DNA of 50,659 bases. Origin: Polyangia bacterium (GTDB lineage Bacteria > Myxococcota_A > Polyangia > Nannocystales > Nannocystaceae). The notes under the pieces are model-generated. The model saw nothing but the letters and a program-made list of their open reading frames with translations. It ran no database searches and was not told the origin of the DNA. The position numbers and the translations under genes were made by a program. The stretch is taken from positions 1 to 50,659 of the forward strand of contig JAUHWG010000047.1 of the NCBI GenBank assembly GCA_030424595.1. Direction: 5' to 3'. Below, in pieces: positions 1-7,894 of the stretch. How positions within the stretch are numbered: position 1 is the first letter of the stretch; every line of letters begins with the position of its first letter.

Positions 1-2
1 TG

Positions 3-464
3 ACCAACGTCGGCGCTGACGGCAATGTCCCGAAGTCGGAGATGGACAACTGGATGATCCCGGGGCTGAACAATTACCGCCAGAACGTGCAAGGGGAGGG
101 CGTGTTCAACTCGCCTGATCTCACGGTCGACCTCTCGATCGGTCTCGACCTCTGCTTGGACAAGCTCGTCCTTCAGGCGACGGTGTGGAACAAGGGCGCT
201 CAGGGGGTCCTGGCAGGGGTCGAGGTCGCGTTCTACGAGGGACCCGACGCGAACGGGATGCTCCTCGGCACAGCGCTTACGACGAAGGACCTGCTGCCCG
301 GTGGCTCGGAGACGATCTCTCTAGAGGTCATGGCCCCCGCGGAGCCGACCGACTACTACGTCGAGGTCGACAAGGCGAGCATGGGCGACGGCGATGTCAT
401 CGAGTGCAAGGAGGACAACAATACGGGCAAGGTGACCGCCGCTCAGTGCCCGAAGCCGGGGTGA
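3..464 (+). CDS. C-terminal part of a CARDB-type surface protein (partial at window edge)
   Basis: The frame is open from the left edge of the window, so only the last 153 residues are visible and the start lies upstream. The visible part reads as an Ig-like beta-sandwich of the CARDB kind: a stretch around VWNKGAQGVLAGVEVAFY, then a segment rich in small residues, then a closing region with DYYVEVD and CKEDNNT, which is typical of CARDB repeats where Asn/Asp precede the next strand. Two cysteines (LCL and ECKE) could form a disulfide, which would fit an exported protein. CARDB domains in myxobacteria are often attached to FG-GAP or peptidase modules, but none of that is in view. Real coding is well supported; the family call is from pattern only. 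Confidence 0.6.
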   Translation, partial: TNVGADGNVPKSEMDNWMIPGLNNYRQNVQGEGVFNSPDLTVDLSIGLDLCLDKLVLQATVWNKGAQGVLAGVEVAFYEGPDANGMLLGTALTTKDLLPGGSETISLEVMAPAEPTDYYVEVDKASMGDGDVIECKEDNNTGKVTAAQCPKPG

Positions 465-663
465 GCAAGGTCCGGCGGCGACTGGATACTGGCGGGCTCC
501 TGTCGCACCCGAGGCTCAACGACCACGCGAGCCCCGTGTTCGCTGGGCCCTTGCGACTGTATACTTCTTTGCGACGAGAGCCTGTGACGGACGGGATGGG
601 CTGCTCATCAGGTGATACTGGACTCGCGAGGACTTGCAGGTCCTGAGGGGTCGTCCCACGACG

Positions 664-1077
664 TCACGGTGCAGGCGGTAGCCGCCTGATCGTGAGCTGA
701 AGACTCGCAGCGGGCAGGATGTCCGGAACCTCCGCGCGGACTGCGTACGTGCCTGCGGGGAGGACCCGATGCTCTGGCTGGTCGTTGGACAGAAAGAAGT
801 ACTGGCTCTCACTCTTCATCCCGCACCCGTACATCGTGAGGTTGCCGGCGGTGCTGTCGCCAGTGAGCAGGAGTGAATAGTCGCCATCTTCGGGGACCTC
901 CACCACGTAGGGGAGCATGAATGCCGGAGGGTCGAACGACGTCGGTCCGATCGAGCTGTCTTCCTCACAGCCTCCGCTGAGCGAAACCTCGAGTAGATCT
1001 GGGTCGTCCCATGGGATCTTGGTGCCGTCACATCGGCCCCGCGTTTGCTGGGTTAAATCATATGTGGTGAGGGCCAT
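664..1077 (-). CDS. PPC-like beta-sandwich fragment, probably missing its 5' end
   Basis: This is a 137-residue frame without signal peptide or lipobox. The part PYVVEVPEDGDYSLLLTGD followed by AGTYAVRAEVPD resembles the bacterial pre-peptidase C-terminal (PPC) beta-sandwich found at the ends of secreted myxobacterial proteins. The chosen ATG at 1077 is weak: the same frame stays open upstream (residues SYDDFRTSYEDTLGG) and runs straight into repeat P1 at 1136. The natural reading is that P1 insertion or a linked deletion removed the true start, or that the protein begins inside the repeat. It is convergent with the CARDB gene to its left. Function is unknown. Confidence 0.4.
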   Translation of the reverse strand: MALTTYDLTQQTRGRCDGTKIPWDDPDLLEVSLSGGCEEDSSIGPTSFDPPAFMLPYVVEVPEDGDYSLLLTGDSTAGNLTMYGCGMKSESQYFFLSNDQPEHRVLPAGTYAVRAEVPDILPAASLQLTIRRLPPAP

Positions 1078-1135
1078 CAGTAGATCATCGAAAGATCCAC
1101 CTAAGGTATCTTCGTATGATGTTCGAAAGTCGTCG

Positions 1136-1282
1136 TAGCTATGGGCCGTGGTGAGAGTCCTGTGTGCTCTCGTGCCCGCAATCGTTGCTCATCTTGGCTT
1201 GGACAGAGCGCCGCTGTACCGGGTCGTATTGCGAGCTCTGGCCGAGTCGAGCGGGACGACGAGGGCAAGCGAGGGCTGCTAG
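1136..1282. repeat. P-family palindromic repeat, copy P1
   Basis: This matches the reverse complement of the other P copies: TAGC at the left, then GGCCGTGG, GTCCTGTGTGCTCTCG, GCAATCGTTG, a central GTACCGGGTCG, and CTGCTAG at the right (CTAG 1279-1282). The right CTAG supplies the TAG stop of the M61-like gene. It is more diverged than P3-P5 and about 17 bp shorter. Confidence 0.75.
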
Positions 1283-3228
1283 GGGTCGCAGAGCTCGTCG
1301 GGGACGCTGGGGATGCGCTCCCAGGCGATGCCGCGCTGCTTGGGGCCTGCGGGGAGGTAGCGGAGGGGGATGGTCTGGCCGTTGCGGTCGAGGGTGAGGT
1401 TGACCTCGGTGGTGGGGTCGCCGGGGGCGTAGGTGAGGCTGCGGAGGAGGTCGTCGGAGCGGAGGCCTGCGCGTGCGGCGGGGCCTTTGGGGTCGAGGTC
1501 GGCGATGCTGGGGGCGGTGGCTCCGGCTCGGGTGAGATCGCGAAAGCCGAGGTCAAAGCGGCGATAGGTCGCCTTGACGGGGCGAAAGCAGGGGCCAAGG
1601 GCGTCTTTGGCGAGGGCAGGGCGGAGGCCGCGGTCGATCGCGGCAGCGAAGCCTGGCTCCATCGGTTCGCCGAGCTCGGCGCTGGCGCTCTCGGTCCACA
1701 GGGCCCGCGGGAGGTCGCGGATGTTCTCTAGGAGGGCCTCGGCGACGACGGCGTTGACGAGCACGCCGAGGGCGCGCGCGCCCGAAGAGCGGGCCCGGAT
1801 CCTCGCGTTGAGGTCGACGGCATAGAGGGCACCGCGGGCGAGGAGGAGGGCGCGGGCTGCCTGGGATTCGGGCCCGCCGGCGTCGGCGAGGGTCGCGAGC
1901 TTGTCGCGGTCGAGCGCGCGGTGGGGAGAGGTGGCGAGGAGGCCCTCCCAGGCGTTGATCTCAGCGGTGTAGTCGTCGTCGGAGAGGGCCCCGAGGCCGT
2001 AGAGGAGCTTCCAGGCGATGACCCGGGCGACCCCGCCAGAGAACCAGAGGAGCTCCGCGCCGGGCTCTTGATCCGGTCTTTCGAGGAGTCGAACCCGACC
2101 GCCGAGCCAGCGTTGGACGAGGGCCTGGCCGACGGTCATCCGTGCGGTCGCCCCCCAGGTCGCTCGATCATCGCCGCGGAGGAGCAGACCCTGAGAGCGC
2201 AGGTGGGCGGTGAAGGGCGGCTCCGACGGGGCGTGATGCCTCAGCGAGACGAGGGTGGTGTAGGGCGCTTCGCTGAGGACGCCGAAGTAGAGGTCGACGG
2301 CGGAGCGGAGGCCCGCGATCTCAGCGGCGGCCCAGCGGACGTCGAAGACCGCGGGACCGATGAACGCGAAGCGATCGTTGCCGCCAAACCCGTCGAAGCG
2401 GGCCCACTCGAGGGGACCGGCGATGAGGGTGGTCCGCCGAAGGTCGTCAGGGCGGAGGGTCGGCGCGTCGCCGAGGCCCCCGAGGCCGAGCGTCGTCGCG
2501 AGGAGGAGCTGAGGCGGTGCGCTGGGGTTCTCGCTAGGCGTCGGGTTGATGGCGGTCGCGTTGACCTCGATTCGGATCGGCAGAGCGACGGTCGCGAGCC
2601 TGTCGGGGACGAGGAGGAGAGCGTCGCTGTCGGCGACGAGGTGCTGCGGGGCGAGGCTGAGTTCTGGGCTGAGGGGTTGGTCCGCGGAGCTCGCGGGTCG
2701 CGAGGCCGACTCGGCGGAGCTCGTCTCTGCGGCTGCATGGACAGCGCCAACGTCCATTGAGGGGCTGGGAGCGGGCGCGCCGACGGGCTCCCGGCGAAGC
2801 CGATAGCGGAGCTTGAGCGGTGCGCTCGGCGTGCGGTCGAGCGTGAGCTCGCTTCGCCGGTCGCGCTCCGCAAGGCTGACGCTAAGGGGTCCCGACGCGT
2901 CGGCTACGTCGATGATCTCCGGGGCGCTGAGGCCCGCGATCTTGCGGCTCGACCAGACTTGAAGCTCTGCGCCCGTACCGTGGGCCTCGATCTCGATGAT
3001 CCAGGAGGAGCTCTGCTCATCTCCCGGTGGCCGGCCATCGTCGGAGGTGGAGCCTCCGCGAGCACGCCCGGTGTCGGGGTTGAGAGTGTAGCGGAGGGCG
3101 CGTGCCTGGGGCTCCGGCGCGGGCAGCTTCGACGCCTCTGCGAGGGGCTCCGCCGGCGGAGGGAGCGGTCGCAGGTCGCGATGGTTGCAGGCAAGGCCGA
3201 GCGCGAGGGAGCACAGCGAGACCATCAT
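1279..3228 (-). CDS. M61-like (glycyl aminopeptidase-type) lipoprotein with PDZ domain, catalytic motif lost
   Basis: The start chosen is the ATG at 3228 (or 3225), which gives a lipoprotein signal, MVSLCSLALGLACN, with lipobox LGLAC. Upstream in-frame ATGs (for example 3405) fall inside repeat C1 and give a long basic leader, so they are disfavoured. The mature protein has a Pro/Ala-rich linker, a central region like M61/M1 aminopeptidases (a WARFDGFGGNDRFAFIGP region, an LRHHAP region and WFSGGVARVIAWKLLYGLG), and a C-terminal PDZ-like part (DPKGPAARAGLRSDDLL). Where active enzymes carry HExxH followed by a Trp, this protein reads VGQALVQRWLGG, so both zinc-binding His and the catalytic Glu are absent. 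I infer a catalytically dead, outer-membrane-anchored peptide-binding protein. Its TAG stop is part of repeat P1. Confidence 0.65.
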   Translation of the reverse strand: MMVSLCSLALGLACNHRDLRPLPPPAEPLAEASKLPAPEPQARALRYTLNPDTGRARGGSTSDDGRPPGDEQSSSWIIEIEAHGTGAELQVWSSRKIAGLSAPEIIDVADASGPLSVSLAERDRRSELTLDRTPSAPLKLRYRLRREPVGAPAPSPSMDVGAVHAAAETSSAESASRPASSADQPLSPELSLAPQHLVADSDALLLVPDRLATVALPIRIEVNATAINPTPSENPSAPPQLLLATTLGLGGLGDAPTLRPDDLRRTTLIAGPLEWARFDGFGGNDRFAFIGPAVFDVRWAAAEIAGLRSAVDLYFGVLSEAPYTTLVSLRHHAPSEPPFTAHLRSQGLLLRGDDRATWGATARMTVGQALVQRWLGGRVRLLERPDQEPGAELLWFSGGVARVIAWKLLYGLGALSDDDYTAEINAWEGLLATSPHRALDRDKLATLADAGGPESQAARALLLARGALYAVDLNARIRARSSGARALGVLVNAVVAEALLENIRDLPRALWTESASAELGEPMEPGFAAAIDRGLRPALAKDALGPCFRPVKATYRRFDLGFRDLTRAGATAPSIADLDPKGPAARAGLRSDDLLRSLTYAPGDPTTEVNLTLDRNGQTIPLRYLPAGPKQRGIAWERIPSVPDELCDP

Positions 3229-3360
3229 CTGCACAATGGCCGGCACCTCGAGAGGGCGAGCGAGTCGTCGAGAGGAGTGGGCAGCGTTGGTCTCGGTCGC
3301 GGAGCGTCGACGCGAGGTCGGGGAGTGGAAGGGCAGGGTCCTCGCGTACGCGCGTCTAGA

Positions 3361-3440
3361 GGTCGCTTGCGTACTCCGGCCATCGTGAGCGTGCAGATTA
3401 CTCATCGTGAGCACTTCGTAGTGGGTCGGAGCGACGAGAC
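3361..3440. repeat. Repeat C, copy C1
   Basis: About 80 bp resemble 41461-41541: both contain CCGGCCATCGTGAGCG, a second CATCGTG, and end near GTGGGTCGGAGCGA. From memory, the TTCCGGCCATCGTGA pattern resembles repeats found at the ends of IS21-family elements, so this may be an insertion-sequence scar. It lies just upstream of the M61-like gene. Confidence 0.5.
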
Positions 3441-3770
3441 GCCGAGCCGATGGGCAGCGCAATGTGGACGGCATCTCCCTTCGCCAGAGCGGAGCCTGGT
3501 GACCACGATTGCGATCTCCACAGGCTGGAGGGTCGATCGCGGTGCCCACGAGGGCGACCTAGGCGCGCCGTCCGACCTGTACGAGAGCCGTGATGACGGC
3601 GAGGAGGGCGACTCGAGGGGCGTGGACATGTCGGATCGATCGAGAGGGCTAGGTCATGTAGGTCCCCTGCAACCTGCAGAGCCTGTGCGCGCACAGTACA
3701 AAAAAGACTGTCGATGAGAGGGCGTCCAAAATGCGATCTGTCTCAAACACATCGGGTGACGACGCGCGAC
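3441..3770. other. Intergenic stretch without a recognisable gene
   Basis: Several short overlapping frames exist on both strands, but none has a convincing start, composition or family motif. The stretch separates the 3' end of the pentaheme cytochrome gene from repeat C1. Confidence 0.5.
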
Positions 3771-4808
3771 TCAGGGCCGATCCAGGAGGACACCCGAGGC
3801 GACGACCGTACTCGCGTCGACCTCCGCCCCGTCCGGGCCGAAGAACGCGACCCGTTCGTGCGCTACCTGCCAGCGGATCGATCGTCTTCGCGCGATGGGG
3901 CCGAGCTCGACCTCGAGGTCCACGCTCGCCCCGAGGGCGCCCACCCGGTCGTCCCGGGTGGGGCGGCCGTTCTTGTCGAAGTGCCGGGCGAGATCGCGAA
4001 CTTCACGTAGGAGCGGTGCCCCGCGCTCGTCGAGCACCTCGACGGTCACACGGAGGCGCCGGAAGAGGTCGCCGGTCGGGAAGGCGTGCCCGATCTCCCC
4101 AGGCCGCAGCTCTAGCGTCACTCCGCCGCCGCTGCGGGAGGCCGCGACCACCAGCGCCCTGCGCAGCATCGCCGGATCTCGCGACGCTGCGAAGGTGTGA
4201 CTCCGCCGCCCGCCGCTCGCCGGCATGTGGCAATCAGCGCAGGGGCGCTCGGGGTACGCCGAGACGCGGTGCTCGCTTATCGTGCTCTGCATCAATTCGT
4301 CTCCGTCGGCGAAGGTGAACTCGTGGCACTGCGCGCACGCGTCGACGGTGGCGAAGCGAGGGGTGCGTTGGACTGGGTGGGGCGCCGTCTCCTCAGAGCT
4401 GCCCGAGCGCGGGGCCGCGAGGACGACAGAGCCTGGCTGGTGGCAGGTGACGCAGCCGACCCCGAGGCGCGCCAGGGCAGGCGAGGGCGGTCGCCGAGGG
4501 TCGGCCTCGGGCGCGTGGCACTCGCGGCAGAACGCGGCAGGCTCGCGGGTGTGCGCCGCGACAAAGCTGGCGTCGGTGTAGGCAGCGCGGTGCAACGACG
4601 CGCGCCACTCCGCGGCGACCTCGACGTGGCAGCCTTCGCAGGCCCTGTTGAGCTGGGCAGCCGCGGCTCGCCCGGTGCCGCTGGCCGGACCAGGCATCCG
4701 CGGCTCGACTGTCGCCGACGCGTGCATCCCGACTATCGTGGCGAGCAAGCAGGCGCTGGTGGCCACGAGCCCGGCTCGTCGAGCGCGCTGGAGCGAGGGG
4801 ATCGCCAT
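3771..4808 (-). CDS. Exported pentaheme c-type cytochrome (c554-like)
   Basis: From the ATG at 4808 the protein has 345 residues with a cleavable signal peptide: basic MAIPSLQRARR, a hydrophobic core, then an Ala-x-Ala end near HASA. Five heme c attachment motifs are visible: CEGCH, CRECH, CVTCH, CAQCH and CADCH. They are spaced as in cytochrome c554 / multiheme nitrite-reductase-family modules, with a His-rich segment (ISEHRVSAYPERPCADCH) that could give distal ligands. The last ~150 residues are heme-free and beta-rich. It would act in the periplasm in electron transfer; the partner is not evident. It is divergent from the OmpA-like gene across a 99-bp gap that must hold both promoters. An upstream in-frame ATG at 4850 is rejected because it puts a charged leader before the signal. 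Confidence 0.8.
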   Translation of the reverse strand: MAIPSLQRARRAGLVATSACLLATIVGMHASATVEPRMPGPASGTGRAAAAQLNRACEGCHVEVAAEWRASLHRAAYTDASFVAAHTREPAAFCRECHAPEADPRRPPSPALARLGVGCVTCHQPGSVVLAAPRSGSSEETAPHPVQRTPRFATVDACAQCHEFTFADGDELMQSTISEHRVSAYPERPCADCHMPASGGRRSHTFAASRDPAMLRRALVVAASRSGGGVTLELRPGEIGHAFPTGDLFRRLRVTVEVLDERGAPLLREVRDLARHFDKNGRPTRDDRVGALGASVDLEVELGPIARRRSIRWQVAHERVAFFGPDGAEVDASTVVASGVLLDRP

Positions 4809-4907
4809 CCGTCGGCCATCGTATCGGAAGAAACGAGGGGCGTGGGGCACCGCTTGCGCCGGTGGTTGCTGCGGCCGTACGCTCCCCCCGTGGCGAGCGT
4901 ACGTGTG

Positions 4908-5702
4908 ATGTCTCTTCGGCCTGCGTCGTTTGTGTGGCGGCTGGGCGCTGCGCTGCTGTTAGCCGCGGCCTGTGCGACGAGACCGCGCGGGTCGGCGGGC
5001 TCGCAGTCAGAGCCTGCTCCTCCTGCTCCTCGCCCCGCGTCTGCCGAGACCGCTCCTCCGGGGCTCGCAGACTCCGACGACTCAACCCCCTGCCCGAAGG
5101 GGCATCGATGTCCAAGCCACGACCCCGAAGGCGACAGGGACGGCGATGGCGATGGCGACGGAATCCTCGACTCAGCCGACCTCTGCCCCGAGGAGCCAGG
5201 AGTCCCGCCCGACGGCTGTGCGATCCCTGATCGCGACGGGGACGGCATCCTCGATCCTGACGACCCATGCCCGGACGAGCCCGAGACCGACAATGCGTTC
5301 CAAACCGACGGGTGCCCGGAGGAGCTGCCGGAGTATGTCGCAGAGGCGCTCTCGCCATATCACTACTCGAGGGCAGAGTTCGAGGCGGTCGTCCGCAGCA
5401 ATACCCTCAAGAAGAAGCTACGCGCGACTCTCTCCCGGCTCGCCGCAGTGCTGCGTGAGTACCCTGAGCTGAGGATCGAGATCGACTTCCACCGCGACCC
5501 CCGCGAGCCTCATGTCTCCTACTGGCGCAACGTCAGCGGCTACCTCTCCGGCGCGGCGAAGCGTTTTCTGGTCGAGCACGAGGGGATCGATGAGTCACGG
5601 ATCGAGGAGAGAGATGCGGGCCCCGACGAGCCTATCGACACCAATCGGACCGAGAAGGGCCGGGCGAAGAATCGCCGGCTCGAATTCACGCTGATCGAGT
5701 AG
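4908..5702 (+). CDS. OmpA-family lipoprotein with TSP3-type calcium repeats
   Basis: The start ATG at 4908 gives MSLRPASFVW and a lipobox, LLAAAC, so the 264-residue precursor is probably a lipoprotein. A Pro/Ala-rich linker is followed by two or three thrombospondin type 3 repeats (DRDGDGDGDGILD, DRDGDGILDPDDPCPDEP) that bind calcium. The C-terminal ~130 residues form an OmpA-like peptidoglycan-binding domain: SPYHYSRAEFEAVV at its start, repeated short strands (RIEIDFHRD), and the diagnostic ending NRTEKGRAKNRRLEF. Known members tether the outer membrane to the cell wall. The domain is a little divergent: the usual first strand (I.F...S..L) is replaced. Confidence 0.85.
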   Translation: MSLRPASFVWRLGAALLLAAACATRPRGSAGSQSEPAPPAPRPASAETAPPGLADSDDSTPCPKGHRCPSHDPEGDRDGDGDGDGILDSADLCPEEPGVPPDGCAIPDRDGDGILDPDDPCPDEPETDNAFQTDGCPEELPEYVAEALSPYHYSRAEFEAVVRSNTLKKKLRATLSRLAAVLREYPELRIEIDFHRDPREPHVSYWRNVSGYLSGAAKRFLVEHEGIDESRIEERDAGPDEPIDTNRTEKGRAKNRRLEFTLIE

Positions 5703-5872
5703 GGGTTATGGCACTCTCAACCGCACATTGTCCTTGCTCCTAGGAATCTCGTGATGGCAGGTAGGTTTCGAGCCACGATAGACATCCCCGCGGATGAGCC
5801 CAGAGTGGTCGCGATCGTCAGCCCGCAGCGTCTCGTCCTCGCCTCTGTGCTGCTCCACGGTCATGACGAGCA

Positions 5873-6178
5873 CTACGCCGGGGCAACCGCGCTCGCGCGC
5901 TCGATGGCTCGTGACCTCTGGAGCGCAGGAGAGTTCGCCTCGGCGGCCGATGGCCAAGGGGGACTCTCGACCCCGCAGGCGGTGAAGGCTGAGGGCCTCT
6001 CCGCCTCGCAGACGTCGCGGTGATCGTCGAGGAGCATCCGCCTCCGGTCCTCCGTCGCCTCATCGACAACCGGCGGCGGTCGGCTCTTGCTGCCGCTGAG
6101 AGCCCGCTCGAGAGCCCGCTCGATCCCCAGCTCGGCCTCCCGACGCCATGAGCGGAGCTCGGCCCAGACGAAGCTCAT
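5873..6178 (-). CDS. Hypothetical protein, coupled to a short hydrophobic frame
   Basis: This 101-residue frame begins MSFVWAELRSWRREAELGIERALER, an amphipathic start, and becomes low-complexity towards its end, so a frameshift in the second half is possible. Its ATG (6178-6176) overlaps the TGA (6177-6175) of a short upstream frame on the same strand, whose product contains a clear hydrophobic run (VSAIVMVSMIVTAGLAV, about 6208-6258) but has no good start codon. The ATGA overlap, and the position right after the V4R-like gene, argue that this is the tail of the roadblock/V4R transcript. No family is recognised. Confidence 0.3.
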   Translation of the reverse strand: MSFVWAELRSWRREAELGIERALERALSGSKSRPPPVVDEATEDRRRMLLDDHRDVCEAERPSAFTACGVESPPWPSAAEANSPALQRSRAIERASAVAPA

Positions 6179-6304
6179 CGGGCGGGCGCCCCCTCCTTGA
6201 GCTCCGTCACCGCCAAGCCCGCCGTGACGATCATGGACACCATCACAATGGCCGATACCGTCGCCCTCCGACGCTGCGTCGGAGGACCGCTCGTATCACC
6301 GCTC

Positions 6305-6772
6305 TCAGCGGCTCACGAACCTGATCACGTCGTGGGTGTCGCCGCGGAGAACAGAGCCCACCTGTTTGCCGCGGAATTTCGCACCTGTGACCACCTCGAG
6401 AGCGCCGTGCACAGCCCCTAGCGTAAAGGTGAGCTCACGATCCGACTGCTGTTCCTCGCCGGCGGAGCAGACAGTCTCGCTGAGCCTGACGATGTAGTCC
6501 TCCCCGTCCAGCTCGATCGCGTCGACCCAGCACAGACGGGTCCCTTCGCCGCCGAGGGCCTTGCGGAGGGCATCGCGCGCCTCTTCGAGGCCGATCCCCG
6601 GGCTAATCCCCAGGCTCTCGGTCAGCTCCTTGCCCCGCTTGCGGCCTGCCGCCTTGAGACAAACGCCCGCCGCTTGACGCCCTAGGGTGTCCTCAATTCC
6701 GATGACCACCGCCTTAAAGCAGACGATACTGCTGAAGTCCCCGAGTGTCGGTCGTAGATCTGTGTCTGTCAT
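6305..6772 (-). CDS. V4R-like small-molecule-binding domain protein
   Basis: The product has 155 residues and no signal peptide. The N-terminus reads MTDTDLRPTLGDFSSIVCFKAVVIGIEDTLG; the end has LGAVHGALEVVTGAKFRGKQ, then VLRGDTHDVIRF. A Gly-Ala-x-x-Gly-Ala-Leu helix, then a basic loop, then H-D-V, is the usual end of 4-vinyl-reductase (V4R / hydrocarbon-binding) type domains, in which a pocket binds a small hydrophobic ligand or heme. Two internal Cys (ETVCSAGEE and TRLCWVD) are at positions where V4R proteins often carry metal ligands. The upstream neighbour on the same strand encodes a roadblock protein; pairs of roadblock and V4R genes are known in other bacteria and suggest a sensory module attached to a small GTPase pathway. 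No GTPase gene is in view. Confidence 0.6.
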   Translation of the reverse strand: MTDTDLRPTLGDFSSIVCFKAVVIGIEDTLGRQAAGVCLKAAGRKRGKELTESLGISPGIGLEEARDALRKALGGEGTRLCWVDAIELDGEDYIVRLSETVCSAGEEQQSDRELTFTLGAVHGALEVVTGAKFRGKQVGSVLRGDTHDVIRFVSR

Positions 6773-6858
6773 CCTGTACCTCTGTACCTTCTCGAATTGA
6801 CGTACCTTGCCCCAATCTCAGGAGCCCAACTCACCACGATGTGTGCTTCAGTACCCGT

Positions 6859-6877
6859 GCCCCCTCCGCGAGGGGGC
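6859..6877. terminator. GC-rich hairpin between roadblock and V4R-like genes
   Basis: A perfect 8-bp stem GCCCCCTC / GAGGGGGC with a CGC loop lies 75 bp after the roadblock stop on the minus strand. It has no U-tract, so it could equally be an attenuator or an mRNA-stabilising stem. Confidence 0.4.
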
Positions 6878-6952
6878 TGAGGCGCCGACATGATCGAACT
6901 TCATCGCTGCACTACGATCCCATGGGCGCCCTGCCTTCGCCCCCTTGGAGAG

Positions 6953-7321
6953 CTATGAGATCTGGCGCGCGATCTCTTTGGCGCTGCGCGTAGCGTCGAG
7001 GAAGATGAGCCCGAGCTTGGCGCTGCGGGCCGCGAGCACCGAGAGCACCGCGTCTGGTCCGCAACGGACCAGGATCGTGTAGCCGTCGGACCCGCGGATC
7101 ATCACGAGCTCGAAGAGGCCGCGGCCTAGCTCGCTGACGATCCGATCAGACATCCCCAGGAGGGCGGCGCTCATCGCTGCGACTCGGTCGTCTTCGACGT
7201 CTGAGGGCAGCGCCGCCGAGATCATGAGGCCGTCATTATCGACGATAGCCGCCGCCTCCACATCAGGCGATGACGAGGTGAGAGATTTTAACAGCTTGGC
7301 GATTTGCTCTGAGCGACTCAT
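6953..7321 (-). CDS. Roadblock/LC7 (MglB-like) domain protein
   Basis: This 122-residue cytoplasmic protein has the roadblock fold throughout: a helix, MSRSEQIAKLLKSLT, then EAAAIVDNDGLMISAALP (the usual A.I...DG..I strand-turn-strand), the long middle helix (DRVAAMSAALLGMSDRIVSELG), the strand pair LVMIRGSDGYTILVRCGPDAVLSVLA, and a final helix. In myxobacteria roadblock proteins such as MglB regulate the Ras-like GTPase MglA that sets polarity, but many paralogues are uncharacterised. There is a strong Shine-Dalgarno sequence GGAGGAG upstream of the ATG at 7321. It precedes the V4R-like gene on the same strand with a 180-bp gap holding a hairpin. Confidence 0.85.
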   Translation of the reverse strand: MSRSEQIAKLLKSLTSSSPDVEAAAIVDNDGLMISAALPSDVEDDRVAAMSAALLGMSDRIVSELGRGLFELVMIRGSDGYTILVRCGPDAVLSVLAARSAKLGLIFLDATRSAKEIARQIS

Positions 7322-7406
7322 AGCTCTTTTCTCCTCCGGTTCCTGGCGTGACTACCTATCCCGCGCGAGCGCTCGGCTCCAGGCGGGATGGTCGACAATT
7401 ACATGC

Positions 7407-7775
7407 TCAATGACAGAGAATATTGTTCGGGCAGAATGCATAAAGTGTGTCTTCACCGACTCGACCTAGACGTCGCTCGAAAGCGCGGTCTCTCGCCCAA
7501 GCCGCCACAGCACCTGTCAGGTGAGCGACGACCCATACGCGGTCACTATACTCAGCCATTCTCCTGCTGTCAGCGGTAAATAGCGCCCGTTTCAGCGCAG
7601 GCCACGTCACGCCGTCGACGACCTCCGCCAACTGAAGCTGCTGCTGTGCAGTCGAGGCGCGGGGATAGAACGCTGGTATCCGCCAGTTATCAGGGCACCG
7701 CGCCCGCACGTACACCTTCGCGCTCGCCGTGCGCAGGTGCCTCGACGCCGTACCTCCTGAGCGGAGCGGACGCAC
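7407..7775 (-). CDS. Hypothetical protein, doubtful
   Basis: This 122-residue frame has protein-like composition in its second half (VDGVTWPALKRALFTADSRR then AWARDRAFERRLGRVGEDTL), while the first 30 residues are Arg-rich and lie near the decayed repeat P2, so the start is uncertain. It may be a remnant. No family is recognised. It sits between the roadblock gene and the acetate kinase fusion, on the same strand as both. Confidence 0.3.
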   Translation of the reverse strand: MRPLRSGGTASRHLRTASAKVYVRARCPDNWRIPAFYPRASTAQQQLQLAEVVDGVTWPALKRALFTADSRRMAEYSDRVWVVAHLTGAVAAWARDRAFERRLGRVGEDTLYAFCPNNILCH

Positions 7776-7790
7776 CCCGGCATGCGCGCG

Positions 7791-7894
7791 AAGGGTCGAG
7801 CGCGGTACAGCCGGTTAGAGCGGCGTCTTGTCGAAGGCAAGAGGACCAACGAGCGCGGCGCGAGAGCACGCTGGACGTTCGCGGCGGCTGCTAG
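7791..7894. repeat. P-family palindromic repeat, copy P2 (left part lost)
   Basis: The right two thirds match other P copies: GCGGTACAG, AGCGGCGTCTTGTCGAAGG, CAAGAGGACCAACGA, GCGCGAGAGCACGC and CTGCTAG. The terminal CTAG (7891-7894) supplies the TAG stop of the acetate kinase fusion. The left arm is not recognisable. Confidence 0.7.

Noticed and set aside
629..644. Terminator hairpin AGGAC/GTCCT between the first two genes
   Set aside because: Only five base pairs and no U-tract; too weak to list.
3361..3549. N-terminal extension of the M61-like protein to 3405 or 3549
   Set aside because: It runs through repeat C1 and puts a long basic leader before a clear lipoprotein signal.
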